A DNA stretch of 55,670 bases from a virus, in IMG/VR virus record IMGVR_UViG_3300044858_003558, positions 1-55,670 of that record, one strand, 5' to 3'. Of this stretch, positions 8,488 to 16,858 are shown one piece after another. The notes beneath the pieces were generated by a model. It ran no database searches. It saw only the letters and a list, made by a program, of their open reading frames with translations, and was not told the origin of the DNA. Position 1 is the stretch's first letter. Each line of letters starts with the position of its first letter. A program made the position numbers and the translations under genes.

Positions 8488-11400
8488 ATGACAGTTTTAT
8501 CAAATCTGTATGCTGAAAAACTATATTCAGAGCATCCTATTGCCACCTGGCATTTAGACGATAATGCTGATTATATTAGTTTGATTAGTGATGAAGTTAG
8601 AACAGATTTGTTTACTGGCTACGAAGATTGGACTGTTACAAATGCAGTAACAACATATTCTCCAGCATCTGCAGTAATTAAATCAATGTCTCCGTACCCA
8701 TTTTCTGAAGAAGATATTCTTTCTGTTGAAATTACAAATGAAAGTAGTCCAATAGTATTAGAAACTCCAGGTTTTATAGGTTTTGATGATCTTGACATTA
8801 ATCTTCAAACTTTTTGTATTGGTGCCTGGGTTTATTCAGAAAGCAGACACCTAACTAAACTTTCTATTGGCTATAAGTATTCTGGTGAATCAACAGTATA
8901 TAAAGATTTAAATTTTTCTGATACACAAGAAAAAACAGGGTGGTTTTTTGTCTCTGGTACTTTCGACATACCTGCTGGAGTAACAAATGAGGCAATTGAT
9001 ATTCTTGTTAAAATAACAACAAGCACAGCAGGCTCATCATCATCAGATTACAGGTTTAGTTGGCATGGGCTAACAATGGGACAATTATGTGAAGAATACC
9101 ATGCGGAATCATTGGGTAAACAAAAAATAAATTTACCATCTTCTATAAATTTAAATTTAGATGGCGTAGTAGTTGCAGATGCATATGGCATTTCAGATCG
9201 CAATGGATACTATGTTGTAGCAAATAATAATCTTGTTGCTAGAGATGGATCAATTCCACTTGTTTTTGGATCTAGTGGTTCTATAGAATTAATACCACAC
9301 GAAGAAGTCCTTACTACTCAGTCATGGGATCAAACTGCAGAAGAAGATTGGGAATATTGGGAAGAAAACGAAACATGGCAAAGTTTAAAAGATCTTGATC
9401 AAAGTGAATTTATTATTAGTGCAAAACCATCAATTATTTTTCCAGGTTGTGGATTTTTAAATGAGGCTGGTAGAAATCAAGATTACACAGTAGAATGTTG
9501 GCTTAATATAGATTCTAATGCAACCACACCAAAAAGAATATTTGGTCCAATTAATTCGACTGATGGTTTATATGTAGAAAATGCATTTTTAACTCTAGTA
9601 GTTGGAAATAATTTTGTTTCTCATTACGTTGGCGAATGGTTTAGGCCAATGCTAGTTCATATCAGACTTATTAAAGATTCTGCTACTTTATTAGTAAATG
9701 GAGAAGAAGTTGGACAATTATCTTTTACTACAAAAGATTTAACTTTGCCAGAAGAATTTACATTAAATGATAAAAGTAATGACTGGATTGGATTTTATGC
9801 ATATAAAGATCATGTTGTAGATCCAATTATTTTGGGATCATTTTCTATCTTTCCATATTCTATGTCAACATTAGTTGCTAAATCACACTATGTTTATGGA
9901 CAAGGAATTCCACTGTCTTCTGAAGTTATTGATAGTTATTATGGAGGTACATCGGTAGAAATTGATTATTCTGTTTCTAAATATAATAATAATAAAACAT
10001 ACCCATTAAATCTATCGTGGCAACAAGCAGACATTGATAATTTAAATGCAACAGATACATCGTTAAAAACTCCAGAATATAGTTTGCCAACATTTAACTT
10101 AGGAACAAAAACTTTATCACAGTTAGAAGAAGATAGTTTCGCAATACAAGATGATGGCGAAACATTTTTTTCTCTTAACCCTAACTCAACATGGAATACG
10201 ATAAATTCTTCTATTTATTTTAATGATTTAAGTTTTATTCAATCACCAATTAATGCTATATATGGTATTTTTGAGTTTACAAGTTCTTCAACAGATCAGA
10301 CATTGATTTGTTTATTTCAAGATAGCAACAATTATTTAAAAGTTAGAAGGCTTGCAAGTAATGGAAGCATTAACTATGTATTTTGTTATAACGGAACAAT
10401 TTCTACAATTGCATCTGGTGTAATTCCATTACACGAGTTTGTTGCTGGTTTTGAATTTAATAAACTTTTAAGCAACAATATATTGGGGCTATCTCAATTT
10501 TTATCTAATTCATTATCTTTAAAAATGTATGTTGGCAATGATTTTGACGATAACAAATTTACTGGTAGGATTTATACTTTTGGAATATCAACTATTAAAA
10601 ATTCTTTAGAAATAGATCATCATTTTGCTTCTAATGGTACTGCAACAATAAATGCCTATTCTTCTTTGCTACCACATGTTGCAAGTTATACACTATCTCC
10701 ATTTAAAGAATACGGTAAATTCTTTTTAGATATTTCAGTGGCAGGATATTGGAGAGATTATCTGCCAGTATCTTCATTAATGTCTCAAGTAGCAAACTCA
10801 GAAAATAATATAGTTAATGATTTAGATTGTCTTCAGTTTAATATTGATTATCCATCTCCATCAGATATCCCAGCAGCAGGACAAACCTATTGGACTAATT
10901 CTTCTATATCAAATACATATTCTACATCTGACGCATCTGTTAGATCTTACATAGCATTTGACTATACATCAAACGGATATTCAAAACCAGATGAAGATTA
11001 TACAGATGTTTCTGCAAACCAATCAAGAGTTTTAGATTTAAATACAACATCATGGACAGATAAAAGATTTGAATTAGTAGATGGCTATTTAATATATCCA
11101 GATAAAAATGTTAATTTAGAAAATATGTCATTAATATATTTTGTTAACTTTAAAGTAAAAAGTATTTTAAAGAAAAAAGTTTTTTTAAGAAAACTAGAGT
11201 TTGCTGCAAGAACGCTAAACTATACATCTAGCACACCAATTGGAACAAAATATGGAATAGATGTTTATCCATTTAAAAAAGTTGGATTTTATACTGGACA
11301 TAAAGGAAAAAATCCATTAATTATTGATAAAGACAATACTCCATATTTATACTTAACAAGAAAGAGTGGTTTAGAATTACGAAATGGTATTAATGATATT

Positions 11401-12087
11401 GAAAGAGGAATTTCAATACCAGTTTCATCAACCCTTATAGATAAATATTCTTTAAGTGCTATACAAATGTTTACAAGATGTGACCTTTATGCATTTTCAG
11501 AAAATCCAGTTAAGATATTTGAAATTAATTATAAGGGAGATTCTTTAGATTTTTACATCCAGTCAAATTCATCAACTGCAAAACGAGGAGTTATATTTAG
11601 CAAGTTAAGATCATCTGGTACTATTTTTACAGATTTGTCATATTATTTAAATGGCAAGTTAGTTGGTCAACCAGTCATTGATATTCAGCAATGGTACTCT
11701 TTTGGAATATCATTTAACTCATCTTTAAACTTTGATAATTATTCTGGAAGTATTGTTTTAAAATATTTGATGATGTTTAACAATATTTCTTTTTATCAGG
11801 GAACAGCCTTACAGGTAGTACAACGCCTTGTTTTGAGAACTTGGCAGGAAGTTGAAGATGAAGAGGCTAGTTGGCAGGGATGGGAAAATGAAGGAGATTG
11901 GAACAATATGCTAATTAGGTCTAGAGATTCTAGATATATTGTTAATCCATCAGAAGTTTATAAGACATATACTGGAAATAGAACAACTGTCGTAGATGAC
12001 TTTAATAATGATTTTAGAATAGTGTCAAATAGCGTTGCTGCATATCAGGATACTTCCTGGCAAGAATACATTATCACTCCAGCATAA
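8488..12087 (+). CDS. Large LamG/concanavalin-like tail or adhesin protein
   Basis: A 1,199-residue structural protein, probably exposed on the virion. Segments near residues 106-190 (FCIGAWVYSES...GWFFVSGTF) and 331-430 (DYTVECWLNI...LVHIRLIKDSATLLVNGEEVG) read as LamG/concanavalin A-like carbohydrate-binding jelly rolls; more divergent beta-rich segments follow. Two Trp/acidic clusters stand out: WEYWEENETW near residue 290 and WQGWENEGDW near residue 1,135. The start at MTVLSNLYAEKLYSEHPIATWHLDDNADYI resembles the first strand of LamG repeats. It is expressed from a near-leaderless promoter. The function is probably glycan binding, inferred from the fold. No enzyme signature is visible. 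Confidence 0.65.
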   Translation: MTVLSNLYAEKLYSEHPIATWHLDDNADYISLISDEVRTDLFTGYEDWTVTNAVTTYSPASAVIKSMSPYPFSEEDILSVEITNESSPIVLETPGFIGFDDLDINLQTFCIGAWVYSESRHLTKLSIGYKYSGESTVYKDLNFSDTQEKTGWFFVSGTFDIPAGVTNEAIDILVKITTSTAGSSSSDYRFSWHGLTMGQLCEEYHAESLGKQKINLPSSINLNLDGVVVADAYGISDRNGYYVVANNNLVARDGSIPLVFGSSGSIELIPHEEVLTTQSWDQTAEEDWEYWEENETWQSLKDLDQSEFIISAKPSIIFPGCGFLNEAGRNQDYTVECWLNIDSNATTPKRIFGPINSTDGLYVENAFLTLVVGNNFVSHYVGEWFRPMLVHIRLIKDSATLLVNGEEVGQLSFTTKDLTLPEEFTLNDKSNDWIGFYAYKDHVVDPIILGSFSIFPYSMSTLVAKSHYVYGQGIPLSSEVIDSYYGGTSVEIDYSVSKYNNNKTYPLNLSWQQADIDNLNATDTSLKTPEYSLPTFNLGTKTLSQLEEDSFAIQDDGETFFSLNPNSTWNTINSSIYFNDLSFIQSPINAIYGIFEFTSSSTDQTLICLFQDSNNYLKVRRLASNGSINYVFCYNGTISTIASGVIPLHEFVAGFEFNKLLSNNILGLSQFLSNSLSLKMYVGNDFDDNKFTGRIYTFGISTIKNSLEIDHHFASNGTATINAYSSLLPHVASYTLSPFKEYGKFFLDISVAGYWRDYLPVSSLMSQVANSENNIVNDLDCLQFNIDYPSPSDIPAAGQTYWTNSSISNTYSTSDASVRSYIAFDYTSNGYSKPDEDYTDVSANQSRVLDLNTTSWTDKRFELVDGYLIYPDKNVNLENMSLIYFVNFKVKSILKKKVFLRKLEFAARTLNYTSSTPIGTKYGIDVYPFKKVGFYTGHKGKNPLIIDKDNTPYLYLTRKSGLELRNGINDIERGISIPVSSTLIDKYSLSAIQMFTRCDLYAFSENPVKIFEINYKGDSLDFYIQSNSSTAKRGVIFSKLRSSGTIFTDLSYYLNGKLVGQPVIDIQQWYSFGISFNSSLNFDNYSGSIVLKYLMMFNNISFYQGTALQVVQRLVLRTWQEVEDEEASWQGWENEGDWNNMLIRSRDSRYIVNPSEVYKTYTGNRTTVVDDFNNDFRIVSNSVAAYQDTSWQEYIITPA

Positions 12088-12098
12088 TATGGTATACT
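12071..12098 (+). promoter_or_regulatory. Leaderless promoter, TATACT with weak -35
   Basis: TATACT (12093-12098) ends 7 bases before an ATG that has no Shine-Dalgarno. TTATCA at 12071 (4 of 6) gives a 16-base spacer. It overlaps the end of the preceding gene. Confidence 0.5.
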
Positions 12099-12105
12099 TG
12101 TGGTT

Positions 12106-12471
12106 ATGAATAATTCAAAACCAGAAAAAGTTGGTAAATCTAAACTCAAAGTAGTTGAAAAAGGCTACGACTGGGGCATTTATATTTGGATGAAGCCTAA
12201 TGGAAAAGCGTTTGGAGATGGTCATGGAAACCTTCTTAACATACCATCCATGCGTGGCGATATACAAAAAATGGCTGAGTTAAGAAGATCAGCGGAATAT
12301 TATGGCTGTGAAGGTGGTCATGCAGAATTTCATGCAGGAATTAAAAGAGTAAGTGAGATGGAATATACAGAACAACTATCAAGAATGCGTGAAGGTCTTA
12401 TTCCAAATATGAACGATCTTGGTGCAGTTTATGATGCACAGCAAACATTAAAGGAACATGGTGAAGAATAA
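12106..12471 (+). CDS. Conserved hypothetical protein upstream of portal
   Basis: A 121-residue protein with no motif I can assign. It starts with a Lys-rich stretch, then KGYDWGIYIWMKPNGKAFGDGHGNLLNIPSMRGDI, then a helical half (MAELRRSAEYYGCEGGHAEF...EMEYTEQLSRMREGL). The ATG was preferred over a GTG 6 bases earlier because the -10 box places the transcript start at the ATG. Its stop codon overlaps the portal ATG (TAATG), so it is translationally coupled to portal and is probably a head-assembly or packaging accessory. That role is inferred from position only. Confidence 0.6.
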   Translation: MNNSKPEKVGKSKLKVVEKGYDWGIYIWMKPNGKAFGDGHGNLLNIPSMRGDIQKMAELRRSAEYYGCEGGHAEFHAGIKRVSEMEYTEQLSRMREGLIPNMNDLGAVYDAQQTLKEHGEE

Positions 12472-14072
12472 TGAATGAAGATTACATTATTGGCGCTTCA
12501 ATTAGCGATCCAGTAGAAAAAGATGACACCTTTAAGAAAAGCGATATTTTTGGAAAGTCTTGGGACGATTTAAAGGGTTTAGCAAATTTAGATCAAAACT
12601 TTAAAAGACGCACATCAAGAAATCTAGGCAAGGTAGATACAGCAGCAACCGCATATCTTAATAGCGCAAACTCAAGTCCAGCAGGTGTTGAAGATGCAAG
12701 ATCAAAGGCTATTAACCCTGGCGCAGTAATTAGAAATGGTTACGGATTATTTGATGTTATTACACCACCATACAATCTTTATGAATTAGCAAATTATTAT
12801 GACACTTCTTTTGCAAATCATGCTGCAATAGATGCAAAAGTAGAAAATGTTGTTGGTCTTGGATATGACTTTGTCGTTGGTTCACGTACAATGCTTAAAC
12901 TTGAAAATGTTGAAGATGAGACATCCTTGGGTAGAGCAAGAAAACGTATTGAACGTGCAAAGATTGAAATGAAAGATTGGCTTGAGGGCCTTAACGATGA
13001 TGATAGTTTTACAAAAACAATGGAAAAAATTTATGTAGATATGCAAGCAACTGGCAACGCATATATGGAAATTGGTCGTACTGTTGCTGGAGAGATTGGG
13101 TATGTTGGACACATTCCAGCCACAACTATTCGTGTTCGCAGACTAAGAGATGGCTATGTTCAAATTATTGGTCCATCTGTAATTTATTTTAGAAATTTTG
13201 GGGCAAAGAATGTAAATCCAATTACAACAGATCGTAGACCAAATGAAATTATTCACTTTAAACAATACTCACCATTAAACACATACTATGGTGTACCAGA
13301 CATTATTGCTGCATTGCCAGCACTTGTTGGAGATCAACTAGCAACACAATATAACATTGATTATTTTGAAAATAAGGCAGTTCCTAGATACATAATTACT
13401 CTTAAGGGTGCAAAGTTAAGTGCAGATGCAGAAGATAAGATGTTTAGGTTCTTGCAAACTGGATTAAAGTCACAATCACATAGAACACTTTATATTCCAC
13501 TTCCTGGAGATAGTGAAAATAATAAAGTTGAGTTTAGAATGGATCCAATTGAAAATGGAATTCAAGAGGCTTCATTTAATGAATATAGAATTAGAAATCG
13601 TGATGACATTTTGATTGCTCATCAAGTGCCTATTTCTAAACTGGGTGGATCAGATAGTGGATCAATTGCTGCTGCTTTATCACAAGATAGAACATTTAAA
13701 GAGCAGGTTGCTAGACCAGCACAGCAAGAATTAGAAAAACTTATTAACAAAGTAGTTCGTGAAAAAACAGATATTCTTGAACTTAAGTTTAACGAACTTA
13801 CATTGACTGATGAGATTGCACAATCTCAAATTCTAGAAAGATATGTCAAGACTCAAGTTATGATGCCAAACGAGGCTAGAGAGGCTATTGGCTTGCCACA
13901 AAGACCAGATGGAGATGCACCATTTGAGATGTCTGCAAGACAAGCAACAGATGCTAGAGCAAATCTTTCTGGAAATAGAGAAAGAGACTCTCAAAGAACA
14001 AATAACAATTCAGACTCTCCATCCACAATTTCTGGACGTAATCCACAAGGAGAGGGAAGGTCTTCCACATAA
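12471..14072 (+). CDS. Portal protein
   Basis: A 533-residue portal, resembling the PBSX/SPP1-type phage portal families. It would form the dodecameric ring at the capsid vertex through which DNA enters and leaves. Evidence: the YDTSFANHAAIDAKVENVVGLGY region near residue 110, DMQATGNAYMEI near 185, IIHFKQYSPLNTYYGVPDI near 260, then the helical DQLATQYNIDYFENKAVPRYII stretch, all typical portal landmarks, and a polar C-terminal tail rich in Ser, Asn and Arg (from about residue 495). It is followed directly by protease, scaffold and capsid genes, the usual head order. Translation starts by stop-start overlap. Confidence 0.9.
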   Translation: MNEDYIIGASISDPVEKDDTFKKSDIFGKSWDDLKGLANLDQNFKRRTSRNLGKVDTAATAYLNSANSSPAGVEDARSKAINPGAVIRNGYGLFDVITPPYNLYELANYYDTSFANHAAIDAKVENVVGLGYDFVVGSRTMLKLENVEDETSLGRARKRIERAKIEMKDWLEGLNDDDSFTKTMEKIYVDMQATGNAYMEIGRTVAGEIGYVGHIPATTIRVRRLRDGYVQIIGPSVIYFRNFGAKNVNPITTDRRPNEIIHFKQYSPLNTYYGVPDIIAALPALVGDQLATQYNIDYFENKAVPRYIITLKGAKLSADAEDKMFRFLQTGLKSQSHRTLYIPLPGDSENNKVEFRMDPIENGIQEASFNEYRIRNRDDILIAHQVPISKLGGSDSGSIAAALSQDRTFKEQVARPAQQELEKLINKVVREKTDILELKFNELTLTDEIAQSQILERYVKTQVMMPNEAREAIGLPQRPDGDAPFEMSARQATDARANLSGNRERDSQRTNNNSDSPSTISGRNPQGEGRSST

Positions 14073-14074
14073 TA

Positions 14075-14104
14075 TCAACAAACTGATAAAATAGTTGATA
14101 TAAT
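14075..14104 (+). promoter_or_regulatory. Promoter TCAACA-18-TATAAT before protease
   Basis: TATAAT (14099-14104) is 9 bases before the protease ATG, with TCAACA (4 of 6) at an 18-base spacing. There is no Shine-Dalgarno before that ATG, so the transcript is likely leaderless or nearly so. Confidence 0.55.
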
Positions 14105-14113
14105 GGATGTGAT

Positions 14114-15406
14114 ATGAGTATCATAAATAAAGCCCACTGGTCAACACAAGGAGACAACGTAAGGTTGTCAATGCCTTTTGCTAAAGTTGATAAGGAACGT
14201 AGAATTGTATCAGGTTTTGCGACACTTGACAATCTTGATGTACAAAATGATATTGTCACAAATGACGCTAGTTTAAAGGCTTTTTCTCAGTTTAGAGGAA
14301 ACATCCGTGAAATGCATCAGCCATCTGCAGTAGGCAAAATGGTGGCATTTAAAGAAGATAAATATTTTGATCCAGAGTCAAAGAAGTTTTATTCTGGTGT
14401 TTTTGTTTCTGCATATGTATCAAAAGGCGCACAAAATGCGTGGGAGAAAGTATTGGATGGAACATATACAGGTTTTTCAATTGGCGGAAGAATGAACAAG
14501 TGGGACGATGGCTATGATGAGAAAATGGATAAGCCAATTAGAATTATTAAAGACTATGATCTTATAGAACTTTCACTTGTTGATAACCCAGCAAATCAAT
14601 TTGCAAGCATTATTTCTGTTGAAAAAGTAAATGGGGTAAATGTTTTTAAGGGTTCCGTAACAGATATTATTGTAGAAAACGTATTTTGGGACAAAGATTC
14701 TGGCCTAGTCATGGTTTCAGAAAATGAAACAGAAGTTAGCCCCACTTCTGGACAAGCAATGAAAAATATAGGTTTTGTTGAGAAAAATGATGATGAAAAA
14801 ACAAACATGATAAAGTTCTTAGTTGATAGTGCCAAAGGTATTAGTACAACTGAGATCCAAAAGGAGGTAAGTCCTATGACAAATGAAACAACAGAAGTTG
14901 TTAAAGATGTTGAGGTCGCTCCAAAGGCAACAGATGTTGAAACTGTTACCAAGAGTGTTGAGGTTGAAGAAGCAATTGTTGCTGAAACAACTGAGGCAGC
15001 CGAAGCAGTTGTTGAGACTGAACTTGCTAAGTCAGATGAAGTTGCAAACGCAACTGAAGAGATTGTAAAATCTGACGAGGTGGTAGTCAATGCAGTTGCC
15101 GAAATTAAAGAAACTCTTGCGAGTGCCTTTGGCGATCTAGCAGCAACTATTAAGTCCTTGAATGAAGAGACCATGAAAATGGTCCAGACTCAAGTTGCTG
15201 AATTAAGCAAGTCCATTACAGACGTATCTAAAGAGGTTAAGAACGTCAAAGAAAGTAATGCTGAGTTTGGAAAGAGAGTAGATGCTGTAGAGCAAGATAC
15301 TGCTTTCCGTAAGTCTGGCGATCTAGGCGAGATCGTACAGGAGCCAGAAATGGTTCAGAAATCCTTATGGGGCGGTCGTTTCCTCGCAACTGACCTATTT
15401 AAGTAA
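14114..15406 (+). CDS. Prohead protease with fused scaffold region
   Basis: A 430-residue protein. Residues 1-165 are an HK97-type prohead protease (peptidase S78): H68 in REMHQPSAVG, S122 in TGFSIGG and the acidic partner in DLIELSLVDNPAN (E152) form the likely catalytic set. The remaining 265 residues are low-complexity, acidic and helical, rich in Glu, Val, Ala and Thr with coiled-coil character (ELSKSITDVSKEVKNVKES), as expected for a capsid scaffold or delta-like region that is degraded during maturation. A second, strong start inside the gene can produce the scaffold half alone. It lies directly before the capsid gene. Confidence is high for the protease and moderate for scaffold function. 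Confidence 0.88.
   Translation: MSIINKAHWSTQGDNVRLSMPFAKVDKERRIVSGFATLDNLDVQNDIVTNDASLKAFSQFRGNIREMHQPSAVGKMVAFKEDKYFDPESKKFYSGVFVSAYVSKGAQNAWEKVLDGTYTGFSIGGRMNKWDDGYDEKMDKPIRIIKDYDLIELSLVDNPANQFASIISVEKVNGVNVFKGSVTDIIVENVFWDKDSGLVMVSENETEVSPTSGQAMKNIGFVEKNDDEKTNMIKFLVDSAKGISTTEIQKEVSPMTNETTEVVKDVEVAPKATDVETVTKSVEVEEAIVAETTEAAEAVVETELAKSDEVANATEEIVKSDEVVVNAVAEIKETLASAFGDLAATIKSLNEETMKMVQTQVAELSKSITDVSKEVKNVKESNAEFGKRVDAVEQDTAFRKSGDLGEIVQEPEMVQKSLWGGRFLATDLFK
14861..14868 (+). promoter_or_regulatory. Strong internal Shine-Dalgarno for nested scaffold
   Basis: AAGGAGGT is complementary to the 16S anti-Shine-Dalgarno over 8 bases and lies 7 bases before an in-frame ATG at codon 255 of the protease-scaffold gene. 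It is stronger than the signal at the parent start, which has none. Confidence 0.75.
14876..15406 (+). CDS. Nested scaffold protein, in-frame internal start
   Basis: A probable separate product of 176 residues starting MTNETTEVVKDVEV, in the same frame as the protease gene and sharing its stop. The start is set by a textbook AAGGAGGT at ideal spacing. The protein is acidic, Val/Glu/Ala/Thr-rich and predicted helical, with a likely coiled coil around SLNEETMKMVQTQVAELSKSI. Nested scaffolds made this way are known in lambda (Nu3 within C). It would guide capsid protein assembly, then be removed by the protease encoded in the longer product. Function is inferred from context. Confidence 0.65.
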   Translation: MTNETTEVVKDVEVAPKATDVETVTKSVEVEEAIVAETTEAAEAVVETELAKSDEVANATEEIVKSDEVVVNAVAEIKETLASAFGDLAATIKSLNEETMKMVQTQVAELSKSITDVSKEVKNVKESNAEFGKRVDAVEQDTAFRKSGDLGEIVQEPEMVQKSLWGGRFLATDLFK

Positions 15407-15431
15407 GGAAATTCACTAGGAGGTGAACAAT

Positions 15432-16553
15432 ATGTCAGAAGAAATTATTAAGAATCAACCAGGTAGCGCAGGCGCATCAGACTCGGGTTTATATAACGCG
15501 GATGGTGGCTTTGCTTCTGGTGGAATCGGTGGTGTTTCTACTCCAGGTGCAAGCACCTTGGGTAACATCCCAACCGCACAATTCGGTGTAACAACTGGTG
15601 CAAACGCTGTAAATCCTTCGGGATCTGCTGCTAGTGGAATTCTGAGACCAGAACAGGCACGTCAATTTATTGATTATGTCTGGGATGCTACAGTTCTCGC
15701 TAAGGATGGCCGTAGAGTTACTATGCGAGCCAACACAATGGAACTTGAAAAAGTTAACGTTGGTGAGCGTGTTCTTCGCGCTGCTGCTCAAGGAGATGGT
15801 GCTTTTGCTAACGCAGGTGCAACATTTACTAAGGTAGAATTAACAACCAAGAAGATTCGTCTTGATTGGGAAGTTACTACAGAAGCACTTGAAGATAACG
15901 TTGAAGGTGCAGCACTTGAAGATCATCTTGTTCGTTTGATGACCAATGCATTCGGTAATGATATCGAAGATTTGGCTATCAACGGAGATGGTTCAACAGG
16001 AAACTTCTTGTCAATTATGGAAGGTTTCCACCACTTGGTTACAACTAATGGAGATGCACACGATTCTGTGCTTCCAGCAGTTACATCAGATAACTGGACA
16101 ACTCCAGTTATGCAAGGTATTATCAATGCAATGCCACGTAAGTATCGTGCACTTAAGCAGAACCTAAAGTTCTACGCAGGTACAGATGTCTTCCAAAGCC
16201 TTGTTCGCAACAACGGTACACTTGCTGATGCTATTTCTGAGGCTTTTTCAAGCCGTACAGGTAGCACACAAGCAAATCGTCAAGCGTATCTTGATGGTCA
16301 AGGACAAATTCTTGGCGATGCTCGTACCACTCGTATACTCGGCATTGACGTAATGGAAGTTCCTTACTATCCAGCAGATTATGTCGATTTGACATTCCCA
16401 GCAAACCGTATCTGGGGATTCCAGCGCGATATCACTGTAAACCGTCAGTATCAACCAAAGAAAGATACTATCGAATACACAGTGTTTGTCCGTTTCGGTA
16501 TCCAGATTGAAGAAGAAGATGCAATTGCCTATAAGGACATTGCTGCTTCCTAA
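15432..16553 (+). CDS. Major capsid protein (HK97 fold)
   Basis: A 373-residue capsid subunit. AGGAGGTG 6 bases upstream fixes the ATG (an in-frame GTG 9 bases earlier overlaps the Shine-Dalgarno and is unlikely). The first 55 residues are Gly/Ala/Ser-rich and flexible. The body has ILRPEQARQFIDYVWDATVLAKDGRRVTM, then TKKIRLDWEVTTEALEDN and the long-helix/P-domain region FGNDIEDLAINGDG, as in HK97-type phage capsids. The C-terminal part (RIWGFQRDITVNRQYQPKKDTIEYTVFVRFGIQIEEEDAIAYKDI) matches the A-domain end. Codons are richer in CGT, GGT and C-ending triplets than the neighbours, as expected for the most abundant protein. A strong terminator follows. Confidence 0.92.
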   Translation: MSEEIIKNQPGSAGASDSGLYNADGGFASGGIGGVSTPGASTLGNIPTAQFGVTTGANAVNPSGSAASGILRPEQARQFIDYVWDATVLAKDGRRVTMRANTMELEKVNVGERVLRAAAQGDGAFANAGATFTKVELTTKKIRLDWEVTTEALEDNVEGAALEDHLVRLMTNAFGNDIEDLAINGDGSTGNFLSIMEGFHHLVTTNGDAHDSVLPAVTSDNWTTPVMQGIINAMPRKYRALKQNLKFYAGTDVFQSLVRNNGTLADAISEAFSSRTGSTQANRQAYLDGQGQILGDARTTRILGIDVMEVPYYPADYVDLTFPANRIWGFQRDITVNRQYQPKKDTIEYTVFVRFGIQIEEEDAIAYKDIAAS

Positions 16554-16570
16554 TCACTAAGAAATTAATT

Positions 16571-16600
16571 AGGGCAGGGGATTCGTCCTCTGCCCTTTTT
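16571..16600 (+). terminator. Strong intrinsic terminator with UUCG loop
   Basis: AGGGCAGGGGA pairs with TCCTCTGCCCT (11 pairs, one of them G-T) around a TTCG loop, followed by five T residues. It sits 18 bases after the capsid stop codon and should end or attenuate the capsid transcript. Confidence 0.9.
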
Positions 16601-16607
16601 AACAATC

Positions 16608-16616
16608 TGCTATAAT
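16608..16616 (+). promoter_or_regulatory. Extended -10 promoter TGcTATAAT
   Basis: A perfect extended -10 only 7 bases after the terminator T-run, restarting transcription for the head-tail joining genes. The next ATG is 26 bases away with an AAGGAG site. Confidence 0.65.
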
Positions 16617-16642
16617 TAAGGTAACACTAAGGAGTGTAACAC

Positions 16643-16858
16643 ATGGCAACTACAAACAAAAAAGTAACATCAAAGGCTGATGTTAATGATCAAACAGTTA
16701 TTTATTCTGAAAAGAATTTATATTTTGAAGGATATGGACATGTTGATCAAGGATTTTCTATTATTAATAAAGAAAATTTAGAGGTATTTTTACAATCTAA
16801 GTCTGTACGAGAGGTTAGCGCTGTTGAATTAGCAAAATACTACGGCAAAAATAAATGA
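16643..16858 (+). CDS. Small hypothetical protein downstream of capsid
   Basis: A 71-residue protein (AAGGAG 9 bases upstream). Composition is polar; the core reads NLYFEGYGHVDQGFSIINKENLEVFLQSKSVREVSAVELAKYYG, with an alpha/beta pattern. Its position directly after the capsid and before the connector genes resembles small head-tail joining or capsid-accessory proteins of other siphophages. The stop overlaps the next ATG (ATGA). I do not recognise the family. Confidence 0.6.
   Translation: MATTNKKVTSKADVNDQTVIYSEKNLYFEGYGHVDQGFSIINKENLEVFLQSKSVREVSAVELAKYYGKNK

Noticed and set aside
13888-14094. Second + strand frame at the end of the portal gene
   Set aside because: It overlaps the portal gene's Ser/Asn-rich end in another frame, has no start signal and a composition typical of a shadow frame.
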